Of a stretch of 64,000 nucleotides of DNA, positions 11,830 through 23,853 are shown piece by piece. This DNA comes from Paramarasmius palmivorus (Eukaryota > Basidiomycota > Agaricomycetes > Agaricales > Marasmiaceae). The position numbers were made by a program, and so were the translations under genes. Below the pieces are notes generated by a model. That model did no database searches, was not told where the DNA came from, and worked only from the letters and a program-made list of their open reading frames with translations. The stretch covers positions 310,001 to 374,000 of the forward strand of contig JAYKXP010000045.1 of the NCBI GenBank assembly GCA_037176845.1. The letters run 5' to 3'. The number at the start of each line of letters is the position of its first letter. Position 1 is the stretch's first letter.

Positions 11830-14795
11830 CTAAATAATCATTGAAAACATTATAGACGCCAGTGTCGCAAGGCCTGAAATCCATTTCCCGGCGTTCTCCA
11901 GTCCTTCTGCACTGTTAGACCCTGTAGGTGCCGCAGAACTCTGAGGTATACCGGTCCCTGCAGTAGCTATGAAGCTTCTCCAAGCAGCAATAGTCTCCGA
12001 GGGAGCAACAGTTGAAGAAACCGTCGATCCACTACCATAGAAAATCGCAGCGGTATCAGCTGGCAAATAAGCGCCCATGAGCGTCGGATCTTCACCGCCT
12101 ACAACGTTTGAGCCGATCACTAGCCCAGTTGTGCTGTTTCCAAGAATAAAGTCGCGGAGGAATACGAAGGCCTACATAATATCATCAGCAAGCCGCGCGA
12201 GAGCGAGGTTCGAGAGTCTCACAGCTTCGGGAACCGAACGAGGTACAAAGTGTCCAGCATTCTCGAAAAGCGCGTACGTGATATTGCGTTCTTGGTGAAT
12301 GATGCCGACAGTGTTCCCGTTGTCGTCCTTGAGCGGAGTGGCTGGTCGTCGTGTGAAACCTTGGATTCCTCCGAAAGTCGTGTTCTACTTTGCTGTCAGT
12401 TTTCTGGCAAAGCACGTCGATAAATTAAGAGCTAGATACCTGGATGACAACTAATGGAAGTCAGCAGTTATTTACGCTATAGAAGCTGAGGGAATGATAC
12501 CTTCAGCACCCAAGTGTGGTACCAAGGAGTCCGAGTTGCCTTGATATATGACGATACCAACACCATGTTCACTCGCATTTGAAGCTAGCTCGGACATGAA
12601 TGCCGAGGGCCTGCAGCGGGTCTTAGCAAGTCGCTGGGGGTTCACCAGTGTGATGCCCACTTACTCGACACCTAAAGGTATATAACCACGAGAACAATGA
12701 TCACCTCGGACTATGAAAAAGACGTACTGCGATCTCCAAAAGGGTTTCCAGCGGGTGCTATAGCGAAGCCGATTAACAAGCTTCACGGAAAACCTCAAAG
12801 TTGACGACGTACTGGTATCGGTACTATTGCCAAAGGGGAACGGGAAGGACGCCGCCCATCGCTTGTCAGGAGCATGCAATGCAGTCCGGACTCGTTCATC
12901 TAGAACACAGTGGTAAGTTGCTATCCTGAGCGGGTCAAGCCAGAAAACATACCGTTCAAGAATACCGAAGGGTCGCTGGGCACCTCGGGGTTCAACGCAT
13001 CCGGAACATCGTATGGCTAATTACAGTCGTGCATTAGGTAGTGAACGCAAGTGTGGTACCCTCATCTACTTACGTCAAACGCGCCCTGAGCTGCAAGACG
13101 TCTGTGAGTAAGAAGTGCGACACAATCAATGGCGAAAGCTTACTCCACGGGAAAGTGAAATTCGCAGCATAATCCGTCATCTCCTCCCACAAGAAGCATC
13201 CATAGAATGGGTCAAGAGTACCATTCGGTCTGCCACTGAGATCTCGTTTCCATTGCATCCGCTTTTCTTCTCGAATAGCGAGCTCCCGTTCAGATAACAT
13301 GATATGGCGTTTGGGTAGTTGATTTGCGAGTGTAGCTTTGAGGTTAAGGTCGAAGCTTGTTTTGCGCGCTTGACTGAGGGACAGAATGGCGTCGATATTG
13401 GTCGTAGTGTTAAATAATTTTACGAGTGACGGGAAGGGACCGTTTTGTTGGGGATAGGTTAGATTGAGATCGTATCCACAAAGATGTGACCTAGTAGGCT
13501 GTATTAGTCTCGTCCGGATGGAATTCGAGTTTGATAGCACATACTGCTCTTGGAAGTACTGGAATACTTCAGTATCGAAACCTATAATTTGCGGAAATGT
13601 CTGTAGTGTATTGACCTGAATATCGCGTCAGGTTAATCAGGTTGGTTTCAAAGGAACGAGTATACAGTTGAGATTTCCTTCCCTGGCACGGTAAATGACC
13701 CCATTGAGCCATCTCCTATAGCAATTTTCGCCAGTTTCACAGGAGGATTTGGTGTAGAGAAAATGGCTTTGGTGATGTACGGCTATGATAGCGACGTCAG
13801 ATGTCGAATCGTGAGTGTTTGGACAAAACTGACAATGTAAACTCCGGCATAGCTTTCTCCAGTCAAATGGAAGGGTCTGGTAGCAAGACTTGGAAAAACT
13901 TTGACGAGGTTGGCCAAGAAGCGAACCTCATTAAGGACGGCATTAGTGAAATGTGCGAATCGAACACCTCAACTTACAAAGTCTTCGGCCATCTGATCTT
14001 CGTCAAACACTAGTCATTATTAGCTTCCGTGCAATGATATCGCAAAACCCAGACGGCATACCATAGCCATCAGCGTCAGATGTAGAGAAGCCGACGCCAA
14101 CTGAAAAGTGATACCATATAGGTTAGCTAGATTAACGCAGCACTTCGGCACAAAAGACCCACCTGGTTGATCCACCCAAAACGCGTCAGCCAAACGATTC
14201 CAACTGAAGTTATTTCCTGCTATAGAATAGTCGCCTTGAACTTGAAGAGGCCCATTCTAGTGAAGATATGTCACTTGAAATATGGGAATCCATGTTTATG
14301 GTCAGCACCTCCGTCATCATTCCAAGTTGACTTGACGATCCTGGCCTACGAGCGAAACAAACGCCAATAAGTCGGAGAGTTCAAGGTACGTAAAATGATT
14401 GAAACGTACCCGCCATTGAGCCACACCAACCATGGTTCATTCTGTCGCTCCCCAGCTTCAGCGGTAAGAGACCCGTTCTCTCTCTCAAAGCTCCAGAACC
14501 ACAGCGTGTCATTCGGATGTCCGGGTCGATCCACAGCTATATTCCCAGCGAAACTTCGTGCGACTTCAATGGTTCCTGTCACGTTTGGAAGGGATTCTGT
14601 CACTTGGAAGTCTGCATTGCATGGTGTGAGAAGGATCGGTAATGATGACGATGACGACTGACACGTTTGCCATTCCGAACTGTATCCACCATGCGGAATG
14701 CCCGTATAATTGTGGGGAAATGTGCTTGGAAGATTGGATTGTGCAAGCGTCGAGCCAATGACTGCACAAAGTACAGCTTGCGTTTGGTATTTCAT
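11830..14795 (-). CDS. Secreted serine carboxypeptidase (S10), copy C
   Basis: Third tandem paralogue. The start at 14795 (MKYQTQAVLCAVIGSTLAQ) is preferred over an in-frame ATG at 14978 because all three copies are conserved from this methionine and it opens a signal peptide. Motifs seen: NDTLWFWSFERENGS, WLVWLNGG then PGSSSQLGMM, DQPVGVGFSTSDADGY, HLTGESYAGVYI near 13.85 kb, an Asp motif with a small change (VIYQGNSDSL, near 12.55 kb), and a GHFVP-type His motif near 12.25 kb. The hydrophobic tail (WISGLATLASIMFSMII) is like copy B. The first intron happens to be readable in frame here but contains a stop in copy A, so it is a real intron. No ERG3 relic accompanies its 3' end, unlike A and B. 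Confidence 0.86.
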
Positions 14796-14896
14796 TTGAG
14801 AGCTGACACTATCGACAAATTTTCTTACTGTAGGGGCCAGTGACTCTGAGGACGTTATGAGAGAAGAAATAGGACTTGATAGGTACCCGTTGCGGC

Positions 14897-14902
14897 TATA
14901 TA
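14897..14902 (-). promoter_or_regulatory. TATA box of carboxypeptidase C
   Basis: TATATA about 102 bp before the copy C ATG; slightly decayed relative to the other two copies. Confidence 0.5.
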
Positions 14903-15880
14903 CACCACCAATGATGACACCGTGATTATATGTACTCCAGACATGATTAGAATCTGTAAGATGATTAGGACAGGTCATGAGCGCTGAGCAGAATATGTTT
15001 GTAGAAGCTCACATTTATTTTTGTCTCGCTTCGACCGAATCAGCCGTGCTTCTCAATAGGCCCCAGACTCCAATACACTTCTAACGGTTTAGAAGAGCAT
15101 TGTGTTGTTTCAGGACAGCTACTTCGTCGTCGCCCTGCCATGTTCCGGGCTCAATATAGATTTTACTGTTATCAGCCATGTCAAGACGCACCTCTAAAAT
15201 TTTGATCTAGGTCCAAAATTACTTTCATTCTCGTCTTTTGAGGCATTGTAAGTTCCTTCAGCGATCAGGATGAATGCAGAATGCAGAAACCGCGTTCGAG
15301 GTGTACATGATGACTGTAGTGTCGCGTTGACGTGGTTGGTTTTGGTGAGAGAAGCGAGAAGCGCTCTTTGTCCGGAGCTGTCATCTTCCCCGTCTCATCT
15401 TTCTCTAATCTTATTTTCGCTCGGAGTTGCGCCCTAAATGCCCAAAATATCAGAGAAGCTTGCTCTGTTGTACGTGAAGGATGTGTTATAGAGTGAGCAT
15501 GAAGAATTGGGTAAAGGATCGGAACGGGTAGGACCAGGTGCGTATATCAGTCACCTTTTCAAGCTTCAACGTTTCAGCGCTCAAGCACGCTCAGAATGCT
15601 TTCTCAGGTCCGCTTAGGAAACATTATATATATGCGAAAAGGGCAGTGGGATACGATATACATTAGTAGATCCGAAGCCCGGTCGCCTCTTCATCGACGT
15701 TTTTTGCCCAAAATGTATCAGTTCTACCGGTACCGAACAGAAAACTCTACGTGCTCCGGTATGTCCATACTGTAAAATCGCCAGCTCTGGAGCTTTGGCG
15801 ACTAATTAACCCTTTTTAGTATTTAATGAAACCCCGCTGGTACTTATACTCTACACCGGTCGAGGAACAGTACGCCTACC
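14903..15880. other. Intergenic: divergent promoter region, carboxypeptidase C / P450
   Basis: No gene seen. The part to about 15.55 kb is the upstream flank of the carboxypeptidase unit, similar to 6.9-7.6 kb. Beyond it lies the P450 promoter, with a TATATATAT run at 15625-15633, about 250 bp before the P450 ATG. Confidence 0.5.
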
Positions 15881-18137
15881 ATGTTGACCATCTACCTATG
15901 CGTCGTTGCCCTTCTCGTAGTCGGTCTCATGAAGAAATGCAAGCCATACCCACCTGGACCCCTAAAACTTCCTCTCATTGGGAACCTTCTCGAGATGCCA
16001 CTGGATCGTCAATGGGTAAAGGTACACATCGTCTGGCAACTCAGCGCAGTCCACGATACTGGTTACTCACGCCATTAGCAGTTCTCCGAATGGGCTCGCC
16101 AATACGGACCTATCGTCCATGTAACTGTCGGTCCTCAACACATCGTAATTCTCAACACGCCCGAAGTTATCAACGACCTATTTGTTCAAAGAAGCAGAAT
16201 CTTTTCGGATCGCCTAGCACCGCATGTAGCATCTGAGATCCTAAGCGCACGACAAAGGCTGCTGTACATGAGCGGTCTCTCGGAAGAGTTCAAGGTACAG
16301 TAGCCTCTTCGGACTCGCTATGGGTGTTATCCAACTGATACCACCATCATCACAGGCTATTCGGAAGCTCTACCACGGTGCAATGGGTCCTAATACTGCA
16401 AGAACGTATCGAGACATTCAGGAGTTGGAGTCCCGAGTTCTTGTCCACGACCTGATAGCCGCTGTCGATACCGAGTCCAACTTCAAGCAACCGAAAGGGT
16501 ACCGAATGGCTAACCCAAGTCAGCATTGGTACTCTTTCGTGGATAGATTTGTGCGTATCTTCGAATATTCCTCGCTTCAGCGTAATACTAACGTGACTCC
16601 ACGAATAGAACACCAGTGTTATCTTAACGGTCACATACGGAAAGCGGATACCAAACTATGCAATCGATGATGTGCTGTCAGTGGATCTTCGTGTGATGTA
16701 GCCTGGCCGTCTGATCAAGTCGCCTTCTAGACAAGAGATTCAGGATACAGCTGAGAACGTGGCACGCTGCTCTATGCCAGGAGCTTTCATGTGAGCCCGC
16801 CGCCCAAAGAATCGTGGGTCTTATACTAATCTGGCAATACCAGGGCTGACCATCTCCCGATACTCCGCTATCTACCGGACTTTCTTGCGCCATGGAGGTT
16901 AAAAGCCCAGAAGATGCACGAACGGTATTCACTCGACCCAGTATCCCACGAGCTCAAAGCTAACCCGTAGCTTGACAGTGAAATCGAACTGTACGGCAGC
17001 TTCTTGGACGAAATACGATCAGATATGAAGAAGGGGATTAGTCGGCCCGATTGTCTTGTTGGTAATTATCTGAAGGAGCGAGCAGAACATGGGCTGGAGG
17101 AGTTACCAGGAAAGGGCCTGCTCGGTGGCAGCTTCTGGATGAGGGATATACTTCTTACCTATACGGCAGGTACGCGCCGCTAGCTCGTCATCCCGAACTT
17201 AAACTGACTGCAGAATAGGCACGCTATTGGAGGCCGGGTCAGATGGCACCGGCGCCGTTATGAAGACGTTTATTCTTTTCATGGTTGCCCATCCTGATGT
17301 GCTAGAAAAGGTAGGACAGGACTTCGCTTTGCCCTACACTTAGCTCTCACGACACAAATACAGGTACAAGCTGAGATGGACGCCGTCGTGGGCCCAGAAC
17401 GGTTACCTTTATTTGAGGACCAAGAAAGGCTACCCTACTTTATGGCCTGCCTTAAGGAGGTCCTACGATGCCGATCTCCTGCGCCTATAGGTACGACCGA
17501 ATCAAATGTGATCTTCATATTCAATCTAACTGTCTGCAGGGGTTCCCCATAGCCCATCCGAGGATATACACTGCCAAAACTATCTCATCCCAAAAGGATC
17601 TGTGGTATTCGGCAACCTTCATGGTCTGCATCTGGACCCGAAGCGATTCCCAGAACCACACAAGTTCCTTCCTGAACGTTGGCTACACCCCATGAACGGC
17701 GAATCTGTGAAGCTCAACGACGTCCCTGATCCTAGCAGAGATCTGTGAGCATCCTCTTTGAAACTAATGTACATCGCCAACTAACGACGTATCTCGCTCC
17801 CAGCTATGCATTCGGCTGGGGTAGACGCTACTGTCCTGGGAGCCACGTTGCCGAATCTTCCTTGTTTATAGCGCTTTCTCGCCTCATATGGGGCATCGAG
17901 ATTCGCGCTGTGGATCTGAAGTCTGGGACCAGCACGCAAGATCCATGGAATGAAGAGAGCTACACGCCCGGCTTCATCTCGAATCCTCGCCCTTTCAAAG
18001 TCCCATTCAGACCGAGATCTGCGAGGCATGTGCAAGTCATTAGGAACGCCTTTGAGGAAGCGCAGGCACAGTGGGAAATCTTGGGAATGGACAAGGATGG
18101 CATGGGGTTGAAGGTCGACAACATTACTAGTCATTGA
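15881..18137 (+). CDS. Cytochrome P450 monooxygenase
   Basis: Predicted ER-anchored haem monooxygenase, substrate unknown. It starts with a hydrophobic anchor (LTIYLCVVALLVVGLM) and the proline hinge PYPPGPLKLPLIGN. Later exons give TVTYGKRIPN, the I-helix AGSDGT (oxygen-activation motif, usual AGxDTT), the K-helix ExxR as KEVLR, the PERW-type motif FLPERW and the haem loop FGWGRRYCPG with the axial Cys. Exons 1-3 (15881-16021, 16082-16294, 16356 on) and the last exons join in phase. The junction near 16.68-16.74 kb, before the QEIQDTAENV block, is unclear to me and could hide a small lesion. The TGA is at 18135-18137. Overall architecture matches microsomal fungal P450s of the sterigmatocystin-oxidoreductase-like type; subfamily not assigned. 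Confidence 0.9.
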
Positions 18138-18604
18138 CAAGATCCTATCTCTTCATATCTGCATTCATGTCACTTTATCTATCGCTTTGTCAACCTAGGT
18201 AGGGTATGTGAAATAAGCACCCCTTCTCGTACATCTTTCATAGTTTCGCTTCCGCGATGATTACCTTGGGTGCCAAATCTACGGGAATTGTCTTCCTAGT
18301 ATTCCGTGGGCTATAAGTATGAGCTTGCGAAGGATAATCAGAGGATGAGTGAACAAACACTCTTCCTCTTGTCCATCAAAAGCACACATCTCAGAGGGTT
18401 TCCATATCCGGCGCTGGCGTTGCCTCTTTGGCGGAATATACCGCTTTCATTTCGAGATAAAAGTGAATATATTACGCCTACGTAGAGAAACGACAGGTGG
18501 TTTCAATAACTTAAAAGTCGACAACGTACATAACCTAGTCCATGCGAAAGCTTTTCGCGAACAAAACACAATCAGACATCCAACATTACACCAGCGCTTC
18601 CTTA

Positions 18605-20692
18605 TCATGAATACCTCCCATTCTCGTGGGCAGGTCTTGGTCTGTACTCGGTATCCGAGTACGGGGCGGAGTGACCAGCGTCCAATAGTGGCTTGTAAGC
18701 GCCCATAGGAGGAACGAAGGCTTGTTCTCCCTTGACCTTGCTCTTTCTACGACGTGCGGCTGCGAATGCAATCGCAGCAATGACGCCAAGAACGACAGCA
18801 CCAGCAACCGCGACGACAACAATAAACCATGCTTTCTTATAGAAAGGCTTATCGTCTTTATGCTTTGAACCCTCTTTCGCAGCCTCGCTCATGGCAAGAT
18901 TCTTCAGCGAATCTTTATCGACCTCTGCTAAACGGGTGACATTGGCAATATCGAGCAGAGCGGGTTGCGAGCCAGTGGTGTCGACTCCTGCAAGACGAGC
19001 GTTGACAAAGTCTCGGTGAACAAGAGACTTATCAATAGTGCTGACAAGCTGGAAGTATGGGTCTGCTACATTCTCGTCTGAGCCGTCCACGAAATCACCG
19101 AAGTCAATGCTGGGTAGAATATGGTTAGATAGTGCTGCTATGAAAATGATAAAATCTAACGTACAGTAGGTAGGTGTTGCGCACTGCAAGTTGCAAATTC
19201 GGTCAGAAAGAATCATTAAAGATCTGGGCGGGCGACTCACAGAAAGCCATTCCGAGAATACCGTCAAGAGCACCAAAGTTTTTGTTTCCTGCAATATTGT
19301 CGGCGGTTTGTTGGAACTATATCACAACCACATCAGCCCCAGAAAGAAGAAGCGTTTAATAAGGCTACACACGTAGTTGATGCAATAAATGTCGCCCGTG
19401 CCGTCAGGATATTCCAGAGACATATCCAAAGGCGACATTGGGTATTCATGGCCACCAAACATGAATGTTACATTGAGCTCATAATCACAAGGGATAACCC
19501 AGAAGTTGGTGAGGCCGTCGAAACCAATATAGTCAGATCCATTTTCGATGAACATGGAGTCAGGAATACGTCCATATATCGAGTCAATAACGTGTGCTGG
19601 AAGCTGTTATGCGCCGACTGAGTGAAATGTATACTGAGGTATTGCAATGCTCACCTGAGGTAAGGAGAAACCAGTATCGAACAGAACGTGTAACTGGTCG
19701 TCCTTTCCCTCGCGAGGTTGTTCAACTGCCGTCTTGGTTTCAATCTTCTTGCCATCAGGCCCGATGATTCCATCAGAGTCGAGGAGACCTTGCCAGTGCT
19801 GAACATCATACGCGTCGATGAGAGCTTTTGAACACAGGTGTCAGCCTCATCGGATACCACGAAGGAGGTGTATCACTCACCAGGCAGCTTAGGCATCTCA
19901 ACAATGTGCTCATACTCGGGAACGATATCTCCAATCGTTAATACACCCTGCTGAACTTCCTCAAGCTCGACATCCGACACACTCTGGCTCCTAGAGAGGA
20001 GTATCGTAATGAAATTTGGTGTGGTCATATTCTGTCGGAATATCCTATCCAAGACGGGGTTGCCGGCGGAAGAGTTATACGCCTTTCGGATAGTCGAAGA
20101 CGCACTAGGGCCAAGTCCGAGAAGGCCGGTTCCTTCGGTTGTTGCTACGTCGACGGACTGATCAACGAGGACTAGATGGAGTAATTAGAGTGAGAGTGGT
20201 ACCGGAACAGCGAGGGCTCACGATAAGCCTGGTCAGGTACATGGAACGAGTTGAACACGAGATCGGCAGTGTTGATGTGGCCACCAACTGCGCCCTTTCC
20301 GTAGGCGAATGCAGCAGTCATGGACGTGTTCTTGGTGTTTGGTGGCTTCCCGAAGACATACAAATCGGTGCTACACGTCAATGTGAAAGGTTAGTACAAC
20401 TCATGGTGACGATGGCGAAACCTCACCTTCCCGTATCAATGAGCACACTATACTCCCTTCCACCGAGCGTTATATTACACGCGTATTGCAGGTCATCCAC
20501 CACATTATACACGATGATACTGCCGTTTCCAAAAGACCCGTTTTCGTCAACGTGTTGTCTTCTGAAGAGGCTGAGGTCGGTGTCTGCCGAGCGTTTTGTT
20601 GCATAGATAGGGAAGGTTTCCGCGGCTACTTGTGAAGTGGAAAGAAAGAGAAGTGAAGAAAGAGAAAGTCTGAAAAGAGTTCCCAGAGCCAT
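18605..20692 (-). CDS. Membrane-anchored aspartic protease (A1, pepsin-like)
   Basis: Secretory-pathway endopeptidase. From the ATG at 20692 there is a signal peptide (LFRLSLSSLLFLSTSQVAA). The first catalytic motif is YSVLIDTG continued as STDLYVF after an intron (near 20.4 kb); the second is VLFDTGFSLPQ near 19.67 kb, so both catalytic aspartates are present. The next blocks (CDYELNVTFMFGG, KNFGALDGILGMAFL) fit the pepsin fold. The C-terminus has a transmembrane helix (WFIVVVAVAGAVVLGVIAAI) followed by an RRRKSK cytosolic tail of roughly 60 residues, which anchors the protease rather than releasing it. Several short introns split it. It is convergent with the P450 (467 bp between stops). 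Substrate unknown; cell-wall or surface protein processing would be an inference. Confidence 0.9.
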
Positions 20693-21945
20693 TGGGAGAG
20701 GGGAAAGGAAAGGAAAAAGGAGAAGAAAAGCTAAGAGATTTCAGTGCCTCCCTGACAGGCTTTATACATGTTGCCAGGATGAAACACAGCATATGAAGCA
20801 ACAAGTGGGCGGTGAGCGCTCGGCGTTTCTTGATGGATTGATTTGGGAAGCCCGACGCTATAGCTGAAGCGCAGCCATAGCCACACTGATCATAACTGAA
20901 CGTGTGACTTCTGATCTGCCTCGTTCATCATCCAACACCTGAATGTATGGACATGGAACATTTTCTGGTACAACCTGGTGAATAAAAAAGATATAGAAGA
21001 TGGTTGAGATGCCAGAAAACACAGCCTCACTTTCTGCCTGCCTAGGCACGACGACCCTAACCATGTACAATCAATCGACCCGGGGAAAGCGAAGAAATCC
21101 GGGTTGGGCGGGCAGGGTTACACCTCGGCGCACTCTAGCGCCTCCCATGCGAAGGGTTTTAATATGTATTGTCAAAAGGCCCCTGCAAAAATGTCCGATA
21201 GGTCAGAAGGAATCGCGAAAGAGAAAGGACTGTTGATAACTTTACCTCAACCCATAACCATTTCAGCTTCTTACCAAGCACTCCGAGTCGCGAACACAAC
21301 TTGAACATAGGGCAATGTGAGCTCCGCGCGGTTCCAGCCGTACAATTGACGTGCGCCACCACTGACAGTGACACTGACGAACATGAGCAGCTGGAGACCG
21401 GATAAATGCCAAACGTAGAGCTTAGTGCAAGTACGCACCATTATCAGAGCACAATCATTATGTGCCTTTGGCCTGAAGTCCCTTATCCTATAACTTGGAA
21501 GTGAAGTCAATTCCCGCTACTGCTAAGTAGAGGGTTTTTACCGGGTCAAAACTTTTCGTTTTTTGTAACAGGCACAGACGCTCCACGTGATCAAAATGTG
21601 ACTAGACGTGATTCATATTTTGCACTGCAAAGTTCAGCTTTTTTTCACTTTTTTTCCCTTTCGTTTCAGGATCAGTTTCGTGTCCATTTCTGCCACTTTC
21701 TTCAGCACTTTCAGGCCTTGTTTCAGCTTGTTTCAGCGTTCAGCTCTACATTCACTCCTCTTACAAGATCCGCGCGAGCCCACCCTGCATTGGGTGCATG
21801 TCAACGTTCATGCACATGCATGTGGGATCTTGGGAAATGTACGACATGCATCTGGGGTCAGTACTTTCTCTCGGCCGTCCTTCAGACTCACCATTTGTTG
21901 AATGTTCATCCTCCAACCCTCCATGTCCAGGATACCGAGACCTGT

Positions 21946-22215
21946 TAGGAGAACCATACGGTCACTATGTCCGAGTCTAGGCTTTCGGGGGCCCATTTTC
22001 GGAGTCGTTGTCCTTTGGTTGGTCAAAGATCAACCAGGCGATGAACGTTGAACACAAGCGAGCGTTGAGATTGATATTTCGGTGAACGGTCAAGGTATAC
22101 TTCTTTGTTGATACTTCATTGATTTTCTATCCTAATTTCCATACCAGATACGCTGCCTTCAAGGACACGCGGCCGATAATACGGAAGAATCTCGCTGTGC
22201 TCTCATATGTCCTTC
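21946..22215 (+). repeat. Dispersed direct repeat, copy 1
   Basis: Diverged direct copy of 23485-23735. Shared blocks in order are TTAGGAGAACCATAC, GCCCATTTTCG, TGGTTGGTC, AGCGTTGAGATT, ATTTCCATACCAGATA and ATGGAAGAATCT/ACGGAAGAATCT. No coding potential recognised. The pair implies a non-autonomous or decayed transposon or a local duplication. Confidence 0.7.
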
Positions 22216-23395
22216 TAATCCTGGGCAGGCTTATCCCCCACCGGGCTTTCCTTCAACGATCAAACCCAACGAGATTTACGCCGACAATATCAGATGACAG
22301 CCTATGACAACCGATGAACTATAGGCATCGAATGTCATTGGATGACATTGGATAGCATCGTTAACTTGCCGCCCTTTCTGACAGTATACGATGACATCCA
22401 ATAATATCCGATGAGAATTTGGGGCTCTCCTTAGGAGGCTCATTCGTCCTGTATTCATCCATTTTTCATTAATAGGCATCGAATATCATCTATTCCGCTA
22501 CATACATTACAGTACAAGGTTGCTACAGACTACATTAACATCCCGAGTCCATCCCTTCAGGTCAAGATACGAAGGACAGACTGTAAATTGTATGTTAGAC
22601 GACACCCGCACCACAAAGTATAGCCACTTACGTGCATCCGCCTCAAAAACCCAGGCACATAACCATCGTCTGCCCACCACCCGACGCGTGTCTGCCTGTT
22701 AGGAGGCAAAGTCAACAGGTTGAATACAGATAGGTAAATGTGAACGACGAATCTGGTCTCTAGCCGCATCGGGGAGCCTATGTATCGCTTTCCGTTCCTT
22801 CCTGATCCTTTCGTGTCTGGCAAAACCTGCTGAACGAAATGAATTATTGGAAGAAAGACGCGTTCAGTGCAGGACACGTACCTCGAGACCTCTTCAATGA
22901 CCTTTCCCGCAATTATTAAGGCATTCTGTCTGGCGCAAGCCGTGAGCTGGATTGAACTTCAGCAAAGGACGACAGTGACGTGGCAGGAGATGGTGGGGGT
23001 TGGGAGGAAAGAAGTCGAGGAGCGACGGCAAGGTATAAGTGAGGGATTTGCAGGGTCAGTGGAAACACGTGCAAATAGCGCACGGACCATTTACCTTTCT
23101 GCCAACAACGCCTACGGCGGCACGCCTTTTAAACAATTACGCGTACAGTGGGTACAACCTCTTGACCTCAGGGATTTACAACAAATCTTTGTGAGTTGAT
23201 TCTTGAAGATGAAATAAAGACTTTCTATTCATCGTTGCGTGAGTCATAGGTTATCATCAGCTAGATTGCAGGCTTATCAAAAGGCATCAGATGTCATCCA
23301 GTGTCATCCAATGCCATTGATTTTCCTCCGCACGAATCTCGTTGGGGATCAAATGTCGTGGATTCCTCGATCGGACAACCTGCGTCACCTGTGCC

Positions 23396-23450
23396 TGTGA
23401 GGAGCCAGCCGGAGGCTGGGCGACGAACAGGCGCAAAGAAGTTGGCTGCT
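23396..23450 (+). repeat. Short repeat with palindromic core, copy 1
   Basis: Contains GGAGCCAGCCGGAGGCTGGG followed by CGACGAAC and AAGTTGGCT. The core CCAGCC-GGA-GGCTGG can form a 6-bp hairpin stem. A second copy lies at 23808-23853. Confidence 0.65.
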
Positions 23451-23484
23451 CAGTTTTGTGGCCGATGCTCTTTAATGAATCATT

Positions 23485-23735
23485 AGGAGAACCATACCGT
23501 GCCTATGCTTTAGGCCCATTTTCGCTCGTTCCTTGGTTGGTCGAAGAACAAGCAGGCTCTGGACATTTAACTTCGAACACAGGCAAGCGTTGAGATTAAT
23601 TATCTATAGATTTCGATCAAGGTATAGCGTCTTCGTCGCACTTTCCATAATTTCCATACCAGATAATGCATGCTGCCTTGGACACGGTAATATGGAAGAA
23701 TCTACTTATATGTGCTCTCAATATCTATCTATCTA
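23485..23735 (+). repeat. Dispersed direct repeat, copy 2
   Basis: Partner of 21946-22215, with the same block order and many substitutions and small indels. It runs into an (ATCT)4 microsatellite at its right end. Confidence 0.7.
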
Positions 23736-23807
23736 TCTCATAGGTCTTTCCTGTGCTCTCTTTCACCTCTCGGAACTGTCAACTGTTGTGGATTACAACG
23801 TGCCTGC

Positions 23808-23853
23808 GAGGAGCCAGCCGGAGGCTGGGCGACGAACGGGAAGAAATTGGCTA
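23808..23853 (+). repeat. Short repeat with palindromic core, copy 2
   Basis: Same GGAGCCAGCCGGAGGCTGGG core, then CGACGAACGGG and AAATTGGCT. It is about 0.4 kb from copy 1 in the same orientation; the two flank the right-hand copy of the larger dispersed repeat. Confidence 0.65.

Noticed and set aside
14796..14978. N-terminal extension of carboxypeptidase C to an upstream in-frame ATG
   Set aside because: Not conserved in copies A and B, it covers the TATA box, and it would bury the signal peptide.
21598..21950. Possible small secreted protein genes on the plus strand
   Set aside because: The frames consist of T-rich TTTCAG/TTCAGC repeats giving Phe/Ser/Leu-rich translations with no splice or signal features that convince.
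22290..22500. CRISPR-like short spaced repeats
   Set aside because: The words are irregular in spacing, length and orientation, and the DNA is eukaryotic; decayed repeat sequence is a better view.
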